Shown here: piece by piece, positions 26,614-36,867 of the stretch
Numbering within the stretch: the stretch's first letter is position 1
Layout of the letters: each line of letters starts with the position of its first letter
NCBI RefSeq assembly: GCF_007748175.1
Contig: NZ_CP037422.1
Coordinates: forward strand, 1,714,528 to 1,778,527
Source: Gimesia aquarii
Lineage (GTDB): Bacteria; Planctomycetota; Planctomycetia; Planctomycetales; Planctomycetaceae
Length of the DNA: 64,000 nt
Direction: 5' to 3'
The notes under the pieces: model-generated
Databases searched by the model: none
What the model was told of the DNA's origin: nothing
Seen by the model: the letters and a program-made list of their open reading frames with translations, nothing else
Program-made: the position numbers and the translations under genes

Positions 26614-29607
26614 ATGTCTTTTTTCATCAAGCTGAATTTAAAACTCATAAACTTTCTTATGCCGATCTGCTGTCTGTTGATGCTGTCGACCACGTATGCC
26701 GCAGATTCGACGTTTGAAAAACAAGTCGCCCCCATTCTACAAAAGCACTGCATCCACTGTCACAATGCCAGCACCAGGGATGGAGGCCTTTCACTGGAAA
26801 CCGTTGATGGCTTGCGAAAGGGAGGTGAGAATGGCCGAGTGCTGGTCGCAGGTTCGCCCACAGAAAGCCTGCTGCTGGATTATGTCACCGGTCCAGAACC
26901 GGAAATGCCCAAAAAAGGAACTCCATTAAGCAAGGCAGAAATTGAAATTCTGAAACAGTGGATCAAATCAGGGGCGGTATGGCCCACAGGATATCAGATT
27001 CGCGAAGCTCAGCTTTCAAACACAGACTGGTGGTCGTTTCAACCATTGAAGCTTCCACAGGTACCACAGCTCTCAGCAGAAGACACCAAACTGGTACGCA
27101 CACCCATTGATGCTTTTCTCCTCGCTAAACTACGCAAGCAGGGACTCTCTTTTTCTCCCGTTGCAGACCGCCGAACCCTTATTCGCCGACTTTATTTTGA
27201 TTTGACAGGACTGCCTCCCTCTCCCGCTGAAATCAAGCAGTTTATTAATGATCCAGATCCAAATGCCTATGTAAAACTGGTCGACCAACTTTTGGCATCA
27301 CCCCGTTATGGAGAACGTTGGGCGCGGCACTGGCTGGATATTGTGCATTATGCTGACACACACGGGTACGACAAAGATAAACTGCGAAACCATGCATGGC
27401 CGTATCGCGATTATGTGATTCGTGCATTGAATGCCGACAAACCGTATACGGATTTTATTCTGGAACAGATGGCTGGTGATTTCCTGAAGCCCCATTCGCA
27501 GGACGGTATACCAGCGACCGGGTTTCTGGTTGCCGGTCCTTTTGATTGGGTAGGGCAGATCGAAATCAGAGAGGATCTTCCTGAGAAAAAAATCACGCGC
27601 AATCTGGACCGGGACGATATGGTTTCGACAGTCATGAATACAACCGTCAGCCTGACCGTACAATGTGCACGTTGCCATAATCATAAATTTGATCCGATCG
27701 CCCAGGAAGATTACTACGGACTACAGGCGGTCTTCGCCGGCATCGATCGTGCAGACCGCGATTATGAGCCGAATCCCCAAACGGCAAACAAACGCAAAAC
27801 GCTCATGGCTGCCCAACAAAGTAACCTCCAACAAAAACAGAATATTGAGGCGAGGATTCGCGCCCGCGGTGGAGAGAGACTGTCCCAACTGGAAACCCGG
27901 ATCTCCAAAGCTGAGAACCAAAAACAGGGTCAGACAGCCGCTTATGGATTTCACAGCCTCATCGAAAAGTCAGACAACATTAATAAATGGGTTCAACTTA
28001 AATTTAAACAGCCGGTAACAGCTGAGAAAATTGTTCTGTTCGCCGCCTTTGATAATTTTAATAATATTGGAGCCGGTTTCGGATTTCCGCGACGCTTCAA
28101 ACTGGAAGTTTCTGACACAGGCGATTTTACATCAGCGCAGACAATCATCGCCGATCACAGTCAGCAGGAGTTCCCTAATCCCCGCACTAAACCTGTTGAA
28201 TTCGATCTACAGGGACTTAGTTTTCAATATTTGAGAATGACGGCAACACAGCTTGCCCCCCGGGAGAATGATTTCATATTCGCTCTGGGAGAAATCAAAA
28301 TCCTCGACCCCCGCGGTCAGAATATTGCCAAACAGGCGGTTGTAGAAACTCTCGATTCAATCGAAAACGCTCCCCGCTGGTCTCGTAAAAATTTAATCGA
28401 TGACAAACATTATGAATCAGCCGATTCGAATCTCGATCTGGCAAAACTGAAATCGGAACGCGACCAGATTTTTGCAGGTCTCACAACGTCTGAAGAAAAG
28501 ACCTCACTCAAAACTATTTCGCTGGAATTATCACGGCTGAGAAAAGAACTGAGTCAACTGCCTCAACAGCAAAAAGTGTTTGCCGCAACCACACATTTCA
28601 AACGACAGGGTAATTTTACACCGACAGAGGGGAAGCCGCGTCCCGTTTATTTACTCAGCCGAGGAAGCGAAAAAGCTCCCGTCAAAGAAGTTCAGCCTGC
28701 CGCATTGAATTTTATTTCCGATCTCAAGGGAGCGTTTCAACTTGAAAAACCTGAGAACGAAGCGTCCCGCCGACTTGCCCTCGCGCGTTGGATCACACAT
28801 CACAAGAACCCACTTACCTGGCGTTCGATTGTGAACCGTGTCTGGCAATATCATTTTGGGCAGGCAATTGTGGATACGCCAAATGACTTTGGAAAGATGG
28901 GTTCGCTGCCCACGCATCCCAGGTTACTGGATTACCTGGCCGTTCGCTTTCGAGATGAAGGACAATCGTTGAAAGCACTACACCGCATGCTGGTATTGAG
29001 TACCGCCTATCAACAATCCTCTCTGACTCATCAGAGAGGAATTCAAGTCGACGGTGATAATCGATTATTATGGCGCATGAATCGCCGCAAACTGGAAGCC
29101 GAAGCAATTCGCGACTCGGTGTTACAAGTCAGTGGAAAACTGGATCTACGCATGTATGGCCCGGGAGACCGTTTATTCGCGCTCGAAAAACCACAGCACT
29201 CACCACACTATCTCTATCAAAAATACGACCCGATTTTGGAGAAAAGCCACCGACGTTCGATCTACCGCTTTATTGTGCGTTCAGTACCTGATCCATTTAT
29301 GGAATCGTTAGATTGTGCTGATCCTTCGCAGATCACTCCGAAACGCATTGAGACCTTAACGGCACTACAGGCCCTGTCACTTTTAAATGATCACTTCATG
29401 GTCAGTATGGCTTCATTTTATGCTCAAAAAATCAAAGCGGCATCAGCAGACCAGACGTCACAAATCAAACTCGCATTTGAAGTGGCCTTAGGCAGATCTC
29501 CAAGACAGGAAGAACTGGGCATCTTGCAAAACATTGGCGCTCAATATGGCATTGAAAATGTCTGTCGACTGATTTTCAACTGTAATGAATTTATCTTCAT
29601 CGACTAA
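26614..29607 (+). CDS. PSCyt1-DUF1549-DUF1553 secreted cytochrome-like protein
   Basis: A large exported protein of the planctomycete PSCyt1/PSCyt2(DUF1549)/PSD1(DUF1553) architecture. After the signal peptide (INFLMPICCLLMLSTTYA), a cytochrome-c-like domain contains the heme motif CIHCH near residue 46. DUF1549 follows, starting near RTPIDAFLLAKLRKQGLSF, and includes GERWARHWLDIVHYADTHGY and a second CxxCH, CARCHNHKFDPIAQEDYY. A discoidin-like beta domain (about residues 450-580) is inserted before DUF1553, which spans WRSIVNRVWQYHFGQ to the end. The start is set at ATG 26614, giving a normal signal peptide; an in-frame ATG at 26566 is the alternative. It is followed 17 bases later by a DUF1501 gene, the standard pairing. 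Role not established; polymer degradation has been proposed for such pairs. Confidence 0.92.
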   Translation: MSFFIKLNLKLINFLMPICCLLMLSTTYAADSTFEKQVAPILQKHCIHCHNASTRDGGLSLETVDGLRKGGENGRVLVAGSPTESLLLDYVTGPEPEMPKKGTPLSKAEIEILKQWIKSGAVWPTGYQIREAQLSNTDWWSFQPLKLPQVPQLSAEDTKLVRTPIDAFLLAKLRKQGLSFSPVADRRTLIRRLYFDLTGLPPSPAEIKQFINDPDPNAYVKLVDQLLASPRYGERWARHWLDIVHYADTHGYDKDKLRNHAWPYRDYVIRALNADKPYTDFILEQMAGDFLKPHSQDGIPATGFLVAGPFDWVGQIEIREDLPEKKITRNLDRDDMVSTVMNTTVSLTVQCARCHNHKFDPIAQEDYYGLQAVFAGIDRADRDYEPNPQTANKRKTLMAAQQSNLQQKQNIEARIRARGGERLSQLETRISKAENQKQGQTAAYGFHSLIEKSDNINKWVQLKFKQPVTAEKIVLFAAFDNFNNIGAGFGFPRRFKLEVSDTGDFTSAQTIIADHSQQEFPNPRTKPVEFDLQGLSFQYLRMTATQLAPRENDFIFALGEIKILDPRGQNIAKQAVVETLDSIENAPRWSRKNLIDDKHYESADSNLDLAKLKSERDQIFAGLTTSEEKTSLKTISLELSRLRKELSQLPQQQKVFAATTHFKRQGNFTPTEGKPRPVYLLSRGSEKAPVKEVQPAALNFISDLKGAFQLEKPENEASRRLALARWITHHKNPLTWRSIVNRVWQYHFGQAIVDTPNDFGKMGSLPTHPRLLDYLAVRFRDEGQSLKALHRMLVLSTAYQQSSLTHQRGIQVDGDNRLLWRMNRRKLEAEAIRDSVLQVSGKLDLRMYGPGDRLFALEKPQHSPHYLYQKYDPILEKSHRRSIYRFIVRSVPDPFMESLDCADPSQITPKRIETLTALQALSLLNDHFMVSMASFYAQKIKAASADQTSQIKLAFEVALGRSPRQEELGILQNIGAQYGIENVCRLIFNCNEFIFID

Positions 29608-29624
29608 ATAGAGAAAGTGGTCTT

Positions 29625-31073
29625 ATGGATCGTCGAGAGTTTCTGATGTCAACGGGAGGCGGACTGGGGGGAATCGCCCTGGCTTCACTGTTGCAGAACG
29701 ATCAACTGTTAGCAGCACCACAAACAAATACGCAGACGTTACACCATCCGCCGCGCGCCAAACGTGTGGTCCAACTTTATATGTCGGGTGCCGCCAGTCA
29801 ATGTGATACGTTTGACTATAAACCTGCACTGATTAAAGAACATGGTAAACCCTGGACTCCCGGCGAAGAAGTGAAATTGTTTCAGTCCTCACCAGGCAAT
29901 ACAATGCAGGCCCCCTGGAAATGGAAACAGTACGGTGATTCTGGAAAGTGGCTCAATGAATGCGTTGCTCCACTGGGGGAATGCGTGGATGATATGGCTT
30001 TCATTCATAACATGGTCAGCAAGTCGAACGTCCATGGACCAGCCACCTTTATGCAGGCCACCGGTTTCATTCTGCCTGGATTTCCCGGCATGGGTGCCTG
30101 GATCAGTTATGGGCTAGGCAGCATGACCGACAATCTGCCGACCTTTGTCGTGTTGCCTGACCCACGCGGTTTTGCCCCTAATGGCGCTGCCAACTGGTCT
30201 GCCGGCTTTCTACCCGCCAGTAACCAGGGAACAATCATTCGTCCGAATTCCCAGACACCGATCTCTAACTTATTCCCCGCGTCAAATGATTTTATTACTC
30301 GCCAGAGCGATCGTGATGTGCAAGCCGCCTTAAAGCAGTTGAACCGACGTCATGAACAGGAACGCGCAGGCGATTCTCGATTGAATGCCCGCATTCAATC
30401 GTATGAGCTGGCTGCTAAGATGCAATTGCAGGCTCCGAAGGTACTTGACCTCTCGAACGAAACCAAAAGTACGCTCAACATGTACGGGCTCGATTCGGTT
30501 GACTTTGAAGTACAAGAGGGGATTAGCGAGCAGGCTGAAATTGCCTACTTTGGACGAAACTGTCTGGTGGCAAGGCGCATGTTAGAGCAGGGGGTCCGGT
30601 TTGTGCAAATCTGGTCGGGTGCTGACAACGGTTTTCCGCGTCGCAACTGGGATTCGCATGAAGATATCAAACGCGATCACTGGCCGTTAGGACGCGGCAT
30701 GTCCATCGGCGCGGCTGCCTTGATTAAAGACCTCAAACAGCGCGGCATGCTGGATGATACGATTATTTTATGGACCACCGAATTTGGGAGAATGCCCTGT
30801 AGCCAGGGAAGCAAAGGCCGCGATCATAATCCATTTGTGTTTACCAATTGGCTCGCTGGAGGTGGTATCAAGGGTGGCACCACTTACGGAGAGTCGGATC
30901 AATGGTCATTCAAACCGGCTGACCCAGCCAATCCAACGATGTGTTATGACGTGCACGCCACGATTTTACATCAATTGGGAATTGATCATGAAAAGCTGAC
31001 TTTCCGACATAACGGCATTGATCGTCGTTTAACCGACGTACACGGACATGTCATCAAAGAACTCATTTCATAA
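29625..31073 (+). CDS. DUF1501 sulfatase-fold protein
   Basis: A 482-residue DUF1501 protein, a family with an alkaline-phosphatase/sulfatase-like fold. A Tat-like N-terminus (MDRREFLMSTGGGLGGIALA) indicates export in folded form. Family motifs include AKRVVQLYMSGAASQCDTFD, DDMAFIHNMVSKSNVHGPAT, WTTEFGRMPCSQGSKGRDHN and HATILHQLGIDHEKLTFRH. It is coupled to the PSCyt1-PSD1 gene just upstream (17 bases), and the two products probably act together in the periplasm. No operon continuation beyond it: the next gene is on the other strand. Confidence 0.92.
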   Translation: MDRREFLMSTGGGLGGIALASLLQNDQLLAAPQTNTQTLHHPPRAKRVVQLYMSGAASQCDTFDYKPALIKEHGKPWTPGEEVKLFQSSPGNTMQAPWKWKQYGDSGKWLNECVAPLGECVDDMAFIHNMVSKSNVHGPATFMQATGFILPGFPGMGAWISYGLGSMTDNLPTFVVLPDPRGFAPNGAANWSAGFLPASNQGTIIRPNSQTPISNLFPASNDFITRQSDRDVQAALKQLNRRHEQERAGDSRLNARIQSYELAAKMQLQAPKVLDLSNETKSTLNMYGLDSVDFEVQEGISEQAEIAYFGRNCLVARRMLEQGVRFVQIWSGADNGFPRRNWDSHEDIKRDHWPLGRGMSIGAAALIKDLKQRGMLDDTIILWTTEFGRMPCSQGSKGRDHNPFVFTNWLAGGGIKGGTTYGESDQWSFKPADPANPTMCYDVHATILHQLGIDHEKLTFRHNGIDRRLTDVHGHVIKELIS

Positions 31074-31160
31074 CCAACTGCCCATTGATTCAGAACTTAG
31101 TTCACCTCAGGTTAAGAAGTGAAATGCAATTTAAAAAGCCACAAAGCTCAGATCGTGAAA

Positions 31161-31592
31161 TTAAAATTTGACCCAATGAAAATGAGTTGTTAGAGCGCTG
31201 CCTACATCCCATTCCATCTTCCAAATCACACGGCATCGCCAGACACTTGTATTGATAGCTATACCTAGAGTTTCGTACTTCGCATTACCATAATTACCAG
31301 CTTCCTGCACTTGGCCAAGAATCAAATGCGTCCCTTCGGGAACACTAAACTCTCTGGCGTGAACTCCTCTACCAATCTTCCCCAAGTTTTCAGTACCGAT
31401 CATTACGCCTGTCACAACACCTTTTATCGTATCTGTCGTACTATTGTGAACGATTTCATCTGAATCTAACTGGATATCGTTCTTTAATAAAGAAGTAGAC
31501 TGGGGTGTGCCTCTTTGTGCGAAGAGGTTTTTCCCAAACAGCAATGCACCACTGCTGAGTAATCCTGCCTGAACTGCTTGCCGTCGGTCCAT
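31161..31592 (-). CDS. Small exported protein of unknown function
   Basis: A 143-residue protein with a Tat-like start (MDRRQAVQAGLLSSGALLFG) and no recognised family. The mature part is probably beta-rich (GVVTGVMIGTENLGKIGRGV, HLILGQVQEAGNYGNAKYET). AGGAG lies seven bases before the ATG, so the call is credible. It sits between the first DUF1501 gene and a DUF1559 gene, both of the planctomycete surface set, and reads toward the DUF1501 gene. A role linked to that module is only inference. Confidence 0.6.
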   Translation of the reverse strand: MDRRQAVQAGLLSSGALLFGKNLFAQRGTPQSTSLLKNDIQLDSDEIVHNSTTDTIKGVVTGVMIGTENLGKIGRGVHAREFSVPEGTHLILGQVQEAGNYGNAKYETLGIAINTSVWRCRVIWKMEWDVGSALTTHFHWVKF

Positions 31593-31759
31593 TTCTAAAC
31601 TCCTGAAATAAGCTCGTTAAAGATGCCTGACTTGATCAGATCAGTTGCCAAATGGTAACCGGATCATCAAGGACAATTTGTTACCTCTTTGGTGTATAAG
31701 ACGACGAGCAGTCAGAAACAGTTCCTCGTTTTTTAAGAGTGGTAAAAAAATAGATTCAA

Positions 31760-31797
31760 AAGAAAAGCGAGTGGCCGGTTTAAAACCAGCCACTCGC
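31760..31797 (-). terminator. Rho-independent terminator after DUF1559 gene
   Basis: On the minus strand GCGAGTGGC pairs with GCCACTCGC, with a GGT/ACC inner match and short loop, followed by TTTTCTTTT. It lies about 35 bases past the stop of the DUF1559 gene. Confidence 0.75.
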
Positions 31798-31829
31798 AAT
31801 GGAATCAACTTTTAGATAGTAGATTTCGA

Positions 31830-32987
31830 TTATTCGAAGTTACCTTTGGTCAACTGAGCATCCAACCAGGGGCCGGAGAAGACTTCAGAAGGTAACAATT
31901 CAACTGTGGCATCTGTGTGTCCAGATCCACCTGATGCAGAACCAGTGAAACCAGGGTTCAGGAACCCGTCGCCATTCAGGTCCACGATCGCTTTTACGCT
32001 TCCGTCAGCCATCAGGATGTTACAAATTTTGTTACGGCCACGACCGTGCCATGCAAACCAGTCACGAGAATCCTGTAACCAGAGCGTTCCGTCAGGACCA
32101 GCTGTTCCAGCACGGTTTGCGTCAGGAAGTTCAGTAGGAATTGCTCCCACCACATTGGTACCAGCAGGCATCAAGTCGATCGCTCCGCCAGTTCCCGCTG
32201 CAGGATTCCAAAAACCAGGACCATCATTAAATGATTCTGCCAATCGGTTACCAGCTTCCAAAAATCCTGGAATTGTGTCAGTCAATACCGCTTCACTGGC
32301 ATCCCCGGGAGCACCACATCCCATGAATGAGACTGCTGAAGAAGAAATCCGAGAAGAATCCAGACGACGAATGGTTAGAGGACCTAAGCTACCAGCAAAT
32401 CCTTTCAAACCAGATGAAGTCACACCGGCGTTGGTTTTTGCACCGGAGCGAACCAGGAACCAGCTAGAAGCATAGTTCGTTCCATATCCATCTTCCAGCA
32501 ATTTAGCTACTTGAAGAATTCGAGCAGGCGTACCTTCTGTACCAGAAGTCCAGGTTGCACAAACTCCTTCACTCAGGCGGCTGAGTGGAGCTGAGTCTTT
32601 ATTACTGGTGTTTGCAACACCAATCATGTCGTTCAGCTTTTCAGACCCGAGCAATGTAGATGAGGGGCACAGCATTTTCTGTGGAAGACCGGATCCACTG
32701 TTAACCATATCTGCCACCCAACCCCAAGTATCAGGACATCCGTCACGACGGAAATCGTAGGCCCCTGTGCAGTATCTTCCGCTGGGATCTGTAGAAGCGA
32801 AAGAGTGCATGGAAATACCAAACTGACGGAGATTGCTTTTACATTGAGAAGAACGTGCAGATTCTCGTGCTGCGAAGACTGCTGGAATCAGCAGAGCAGC
32901 TAATAAAGCGATGATCGAAATCACCACCAAAAGTTCGATCAGAGTAAAACCTGATCGTTTGACAGTAAGAGCACGTGATTTTTTCAT
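31830..32987 (-). CDS. DUF1559 pseudopilin-like protein
   Basis: A 385-residue DUF1559 protein with a full pilin-like N-terminus: [19 protein letters not shown], then [19 protein letters not shown]. The C-terminal region contains a variant of the family motif ([20 protein letters not shown]). AGGAA lies just before the ATG at 32987. It is transcribed away from the second PSCyt1-PSD1 gene and ends in a strong terminator. Compared with the copy at 25063, it has a longer central part with a hydrophobic, Gly-rich composition. Function is unknown, as for the family. Confidence 0.88.
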   Translation of the reverse strand: MKKSRALTVKRSGFTLIELLVVISIIALLAALLIPAVFAARESARSSQCKSNLRQFGISMHSFASTDPSGRYCTGAYDFRRDGCPDTWGWVADMVNSGSGLPQKMLCPSSTLLGSEKLNDMIGVANTSNKDSAPLSRLSEGVCATWTSGTEGTPARILQVAKLLEDGYGTNYASSWFLVRSGAKTNAGVTSSGLKGFAGSLGPLTIRRLDSSRISSSAVSFMGCGAPGDASEAVLTDTIPGFLEAGNRLAESFNDGPGFWNPAAGTGGAIDLMPAGTNVVGAIPTELPDANRAGTAGPDGTLWLQDSRDWFAWHGRGRNKICNILMADGSVKAIVDLNGDGFLNPGFTGSASGGSGHTDATVELLPSEVFSGPWLDAQLTKGNFE

Positions 32988-33686
32988 GTTGTTTCCTGTT
33001 TTTCAAAAATAGTTTGACAGTTAGATTTCGTGTACATAGAAGGCTTAGAACAATTTACTTTTCTCAATTAGAACAGCTCATCCCCATCAGTTAGGCAATT
33101 GATGTTTGAATATGATCTGCCCCCCTCAACTCACTTTCAGATTGAATTCAACCTTAACTCTCTTGAAACTTTACTTGCCGGCTGAAAGTCTCAATTGGGA
33201 GTACGATATCGAGTGAATGTGAAGATATTTCCTTAAGGCATGTTAAGAAGAAATGAAAAATGCGTAGCAAAATTGATCAAATCGGACCTTTTGTTAACGT
33301 TTAATGAAAATACAGCAATGAATTCGCGAGTGTCTTCATAATTATGTGTCTCAATTTAAAGAGACCCCAAGAGACAAAACTTGAATTTTCCACCCGTCGT
33401 CCCCTATAATTAGGACGTATAGACTTGGGGTCATCAGCCCACCTTGCCTAACCTTAAGTCACCTGCTCGTTTGGTTTTAGAAACTATTGAGCTACCCCAC
33501 TTTTGGGTAAAGTGGCGGACCGGTATTCACTCGTGTTTGGTTTTGAAGTTTGAAAATCAATCCGATTAACAGAAAAATCCGTGTTTGCAAATTTACTGAC
33601 AAGTTTTAACAGTCAGTCAAAATGTGCCCCGCATCTTTCTTCTAATCACCTTGATTTCCAGACTTCATCGGTTAACCGAAAGAATC
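32988..33686. other. Intergenic region between divergent genes
   Basis: About 700 bases between the DUF1559 gene and the PSCyt1-PSD1 gene. A small hairpin (CCACTTT / AAAGTGG, five-base loop) lies at 33497-33515. No gene or riboswitch core was recognised. Both promoters should be here. Confidence 0.45.
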
Positions 33687-36600
33687 ATGATGGTCGTTCG
33701 AACGCTCGCATTATTGTCTCTCTGCTGCGGAATATTCGTAGTATCACTGTTTCAGTTTAGCTTTGCAGAAACAAAAAATTCAGCACAGACTGAATTGGAT
33801 TTTGCCACAGTCATCCGCCCTCTGCTTTCTGATGGTTGTTTCTCCTGTCACGGTCCCGATGACGAACACCGCGAAGCAGATTTACGGTTAGACTTAAAAG
33901 AAACCGCCTTTGGTTCACACGATGGTCATGCTTTAATCGTTCCCGGCAAACCATTGGAAAGCTTGCTTTATCAACGCATCATTTCTACTGACGAAGACGA
34001 ACGCATGCCGCCTGTTGACTCGGGTAAAAAATTGTCTCCGTCCGACATTGAAAAAGTGCGAAAATGGATTGAAGCAGGCGCCCCCTGGGCTTCGCATTGG
34101 GCTTTTAGTCCTCCCGAAAAAGCAACACTGCCACAGGTGAGTGAACAACATCTGGTGCAAAATCCTATTGATGCTTTTATTTTGGAAAAACTGGAAAAGG
34201 AGAATCTTTCATTCTCCCCCAAAGCCGACCGTACGACGCTGCTGCGGCGTCTGAGTCTGGACCTCATTGGGTTGCCTCCCAGTATTGAAGAAGTCGATCA
34301 GTTTCTGAGTGACAAACAACCCGATGCTTATGAAAAACAGGTTCAACGACTACTTGCTTCACCACACTATGGTGAGCGTTGGGGACGTATCTGGCTTGAT
34401 GCAGCCCGCTATGCCGATTCAAATGGCTACGAAAAAGATGCCCCACGCAACGTGTGGCTCTATCGTGACTGGGTGATTGACGCACTGAATCAGAACATGC
34501 CTTACAATCAATTTATCATCGAACAGATCGCCGGTGACCTGCTGCCAAGTGCAACACAAGATCAAATAGTGGCAACTGGTTTCATGCGTAATTCGATGTT
34601 GAACGAAGAGGGTGGCATAGATCCAGAAGAATTTCGTATGGCTGCCATGTTTGACCGCATGGATACCATTGGTAAAAGCGTGATGGGGCTCACATTACAA
34701 TGTGGTCAATGCCATACTCATAAATACGATCCTTTAACACAGGAAAACTATTATCAGATTTTTGCCTGCATCAACAATTCTTATGAAGCCAGCATCCGTG
34801 GCTACACGGACGAAGAACAACAACAGCGGGAAAAGCTTTTTCAGAAAATCAGAGCCATTGAAAAGACTCTCAAAGCAAAGACTCCGGACTGGTCGGCAAA
34901 AATGGCAGCCTGGGAACAATTGGTCCAACAAAACCAACCTCAATGGACAGTGTTAAAACTCACCAACTTGGACAGTAACTCCCAACGCTACTTTGAACAG
35001 GAAGACCAGTCACTACTGGCACAGGGGTATGCTCCTTCTAAATTCACTTCCAATTTTGGAGCGACAGTTGATGCTTCAGAAATCAAAGCGATCAAACTGG
35101 AACTGTTGAATCACCCCAATCTACCTGCCGGAGGACCGGGACGATCCATCGAAGGTCTCTGTGCTTTGACAGATCTCAAACTCACGGTGGAAAATGTAAA
35201 AGATCCTAAACAAAAAACGAATGTGAAATTTTCTGAAGTCACCGCAGACTTCAGTAATGAACGTCAGGAATTGCCACCGAAATATGGAGATAAAAAGGGA
35301 GTGCGCGGTTTCATCGGACCAGTCTCTTACGCAATCGATGGAGACAACACTACCGCCTGGGGCATTGATGCCGGTCCGGGACGATGCAATCAACCTCGCG
35401 AAGCGGTGTTTCGTGCCGAAAAACCGTTTGGTTATCCGGAAGGAACCAGGTTCAAAGTAAGTCTGGTGCAAATGCATGGAGGCTGGAACAGCGATGACAA
35501 TCAAAGTATGAACCTCGGGCGTTTTCGTATTTCCTGCACGACTTCTGAAAATGCCAAGGCAGATCCTGTTCCCGATCATGTCAGAGAGATACTGCTAATT
35601 CCAACAGCACAAAGAACAGCAGAACAACAAAATCAGGTTTTCAGTTACTGGATCACAACAGTCCCTGAATGGAAAACAGAGGTTGCTCAGATTGAATCCC
35701 TCTGGAAGCAACACCCCCGAGGCACAACGCAACTGGTTTATCAGGAGCTTCCTGCCACACGAAAAACTCACTTACTGGATCGCGGCGACTTTCTTAAGAA
35801 AAAACAAGTCGTCGATCCTGGAGTTCCCGATTTTCTCCATGCCTTACCTCAAGGAACACCAATCAATCGACTGACATTTGCACGCTGGCTCGTGGATCGT
35901 AAATCACCGACCACAGCCCGCGCAATCGTGAATCGAGCCTGGCAGGCTTACTTTGGCAAAGGCTTCGTCAGTACCAGCGAAGACCTCGGCTCACAAGGTG
36001 AAGCACCGACACACCGTAAACTGTTGGACTGGATGGCAGTCTGGTTTATGGACGAAGGCTGGGACTTGAAGAAACTGCATACGCTGATCGTCACTTCACG
36101 AACCTATCAGCAATCATCACAAGTCAGTCCGAAACTTTATGAAAAAGATCCTTATAATCGGCTCTTCGCCCGTGGCCCCCGCTATCGAGTGGATGCAGAG
36201 ATTGTGAGAGATATCGCCTTAAAAGCTGGTGGGCTTTTAAACACGGAAATCGGCGGCCCTTCTGTTTATCCACCGGCACCCGCGTTTCTGTTTCAGAAAC
36301 CGGCCAGTTACGGTCCCAAAACCTGGAATGAAGAAAAAGACCAGGATCGCTATCGCCGCGCCATTTATACGTTCCGTTTCCGTTCGGTCCCTTATCCCAT
36401 GCTACAAGCCTTTGATGCGCCCAATGGTGATATTTCGACAGTCAGACGTTCTCGATCGAATACGCCTTTACAGGCACTGACCACACTCAACGAAACACTC
36501 TTTTTAGAATGCGCGAGTGGCCTTGCGGAAATCATCTTGACCCAGCAGGAAAATACAGATGAAGGACGAATTGAAACCGCATTTCGTCGTTGTGTTTCAC

Positions 36601-36797
36601 GTCGACCTTCTGATTCAGAGAAACAACTACTCACCCGGTTCCTGACAAAACAACGTAACTATTTTGCCAAACATTCAGATGAAGCAAAACAGATTGCTGC
36701 TACCCAAAAAACAAAGATTCCCAACACCGAGTTTGCAGCCTGGGTAGCTTTATCACGCGTACTACTCAATATGGATGAAACGATTACAAAAGAATAA
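33687..36797 (+). CDS. PSCyt1-DUF1549-DUF1553 secreted cytochrome-like protein
   Basis: A second protein with the planctomycete PSCyt1/DUF1549/DUF1553 layout. The signal peptide is LALLSLCCGIFVVSLFQFSF. A cytochrome-c-like domain carries CFSCHGPDDEHREADLRLD, and DUF1549 starts at NPIDAFILEKLEKENLSFS, with GERWGRIWLDAARYADSNGY and a second heme-like site CGQCHTHKYDPLTQENYY. An inserted beta domain (about residues 430-620) separates it from DUF1553 (ARAIVNRAWQAYFGKGF through RYRRAIYTFRFRSVPYPML). ATG at 33687 is preferred to the in-frame GTG at 33624 because it starts a normal signal peptide. Its stop lies just before the DUF1501 gene. It is about 30-40% like the copy at 26614 by eye, so it is a paralogue, not a repeat. 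Confidence 0.92.
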   Translation: MMVVRTLALLSLCCGIFVVSLFQFSFAETKNSAQTELDFATVIRPLLSDGCFSCHGPDDEHREADLRLDLKETAFGSHDGHALIVPGKPLESLLYQRIISTDEDERMPPVDSGKKLSPSDIEKVRKWIEAGAPWASHWAFSPPEKATLPQVSEQHLVQNPIDAFILEKLEKENLSFSPKADRTTLLRRLSLDLIGLPPSIEEVDQFLSDKQPDAYEKQVQRLLASPHYGERWGRIWLDAARYADSNGYEKDAPRNVWLYRDWVIDALNQNMPYNQFIIEQIAGDLLPSATQDQIVATGFMRNSMLNEEGGIDPEEFRMAAMFDRMDTIGKSVMGLTLQCGQCHTHKYDPLTQENYYQIFACINNSYEASIRGYTDEEQQQREKLFQKIRAIEKTLKAKTPDWSAKMAAWEQLVQQNQPQWTVLKLTNLDSNSQRYFEQEDQSLLAQGYAPSKFTSNFGATVDASEIKAIKLELLNHPNLPAGGPGRSIEGLCALTDLKLTVENVKDPKQKTNVKFSEVTADFSNERQELPPKYGDKKGVRGFIGPVSYAIDGDNTTAWGIDAGPGRCNQPREAVFRAEKPFGYPEGTRFKVSLVQMHGGWNSDDNQSMNLGRFRISCTTSENAKADPVPDHVREILLIPTAQRTAEQQNQVFSYWITTVPEWKTEVAQIESLWKQHPRGTTQLVYQELPATRKTHLLDRGDFLKKKQVVDPGVPDFLHALPQGTPINRLTFARWLVDRKSPTTARAIVNRAWQAYFGKGFVSTSEDLGSQGEAPTHRKLLDWMAVWFMDEGWDLKKLHTLIVTSRTYQQSSQVSPKLYEKDPYNRLFARGPRYRVDAEIVRDIALKAGGLLNTEIGGPSVYPPAPAFLFQKPASYGPKTWNEEKDQDRYRRAIYTFRFRSVPYPMLQAFDAPNGDISTVRRSRSNTPLQALTTLNETLFLECASGLAEIILTQQENTDEGRIETAFRRCVSRRPSDSEKQLLTRFLTKQRNYFAKHSDEAKQIAATQKTKIPNTEFAAWVALSRVLLNMDETITKE

Positions 36798-36867
36798 CCC
36801 ACGTTTACCAGCTACGCACCGAACAGAACTGACAAGCGGCTCTCTTTTTTCAAAACAGGTAATACTT

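Noticed and set aside
33497-33515. Hairpin in the long leader before the second PSCyt1 gene as a riboswitch
   Set aside because: A single seven-pair stem without a known core is not enough to support a riboswitch.
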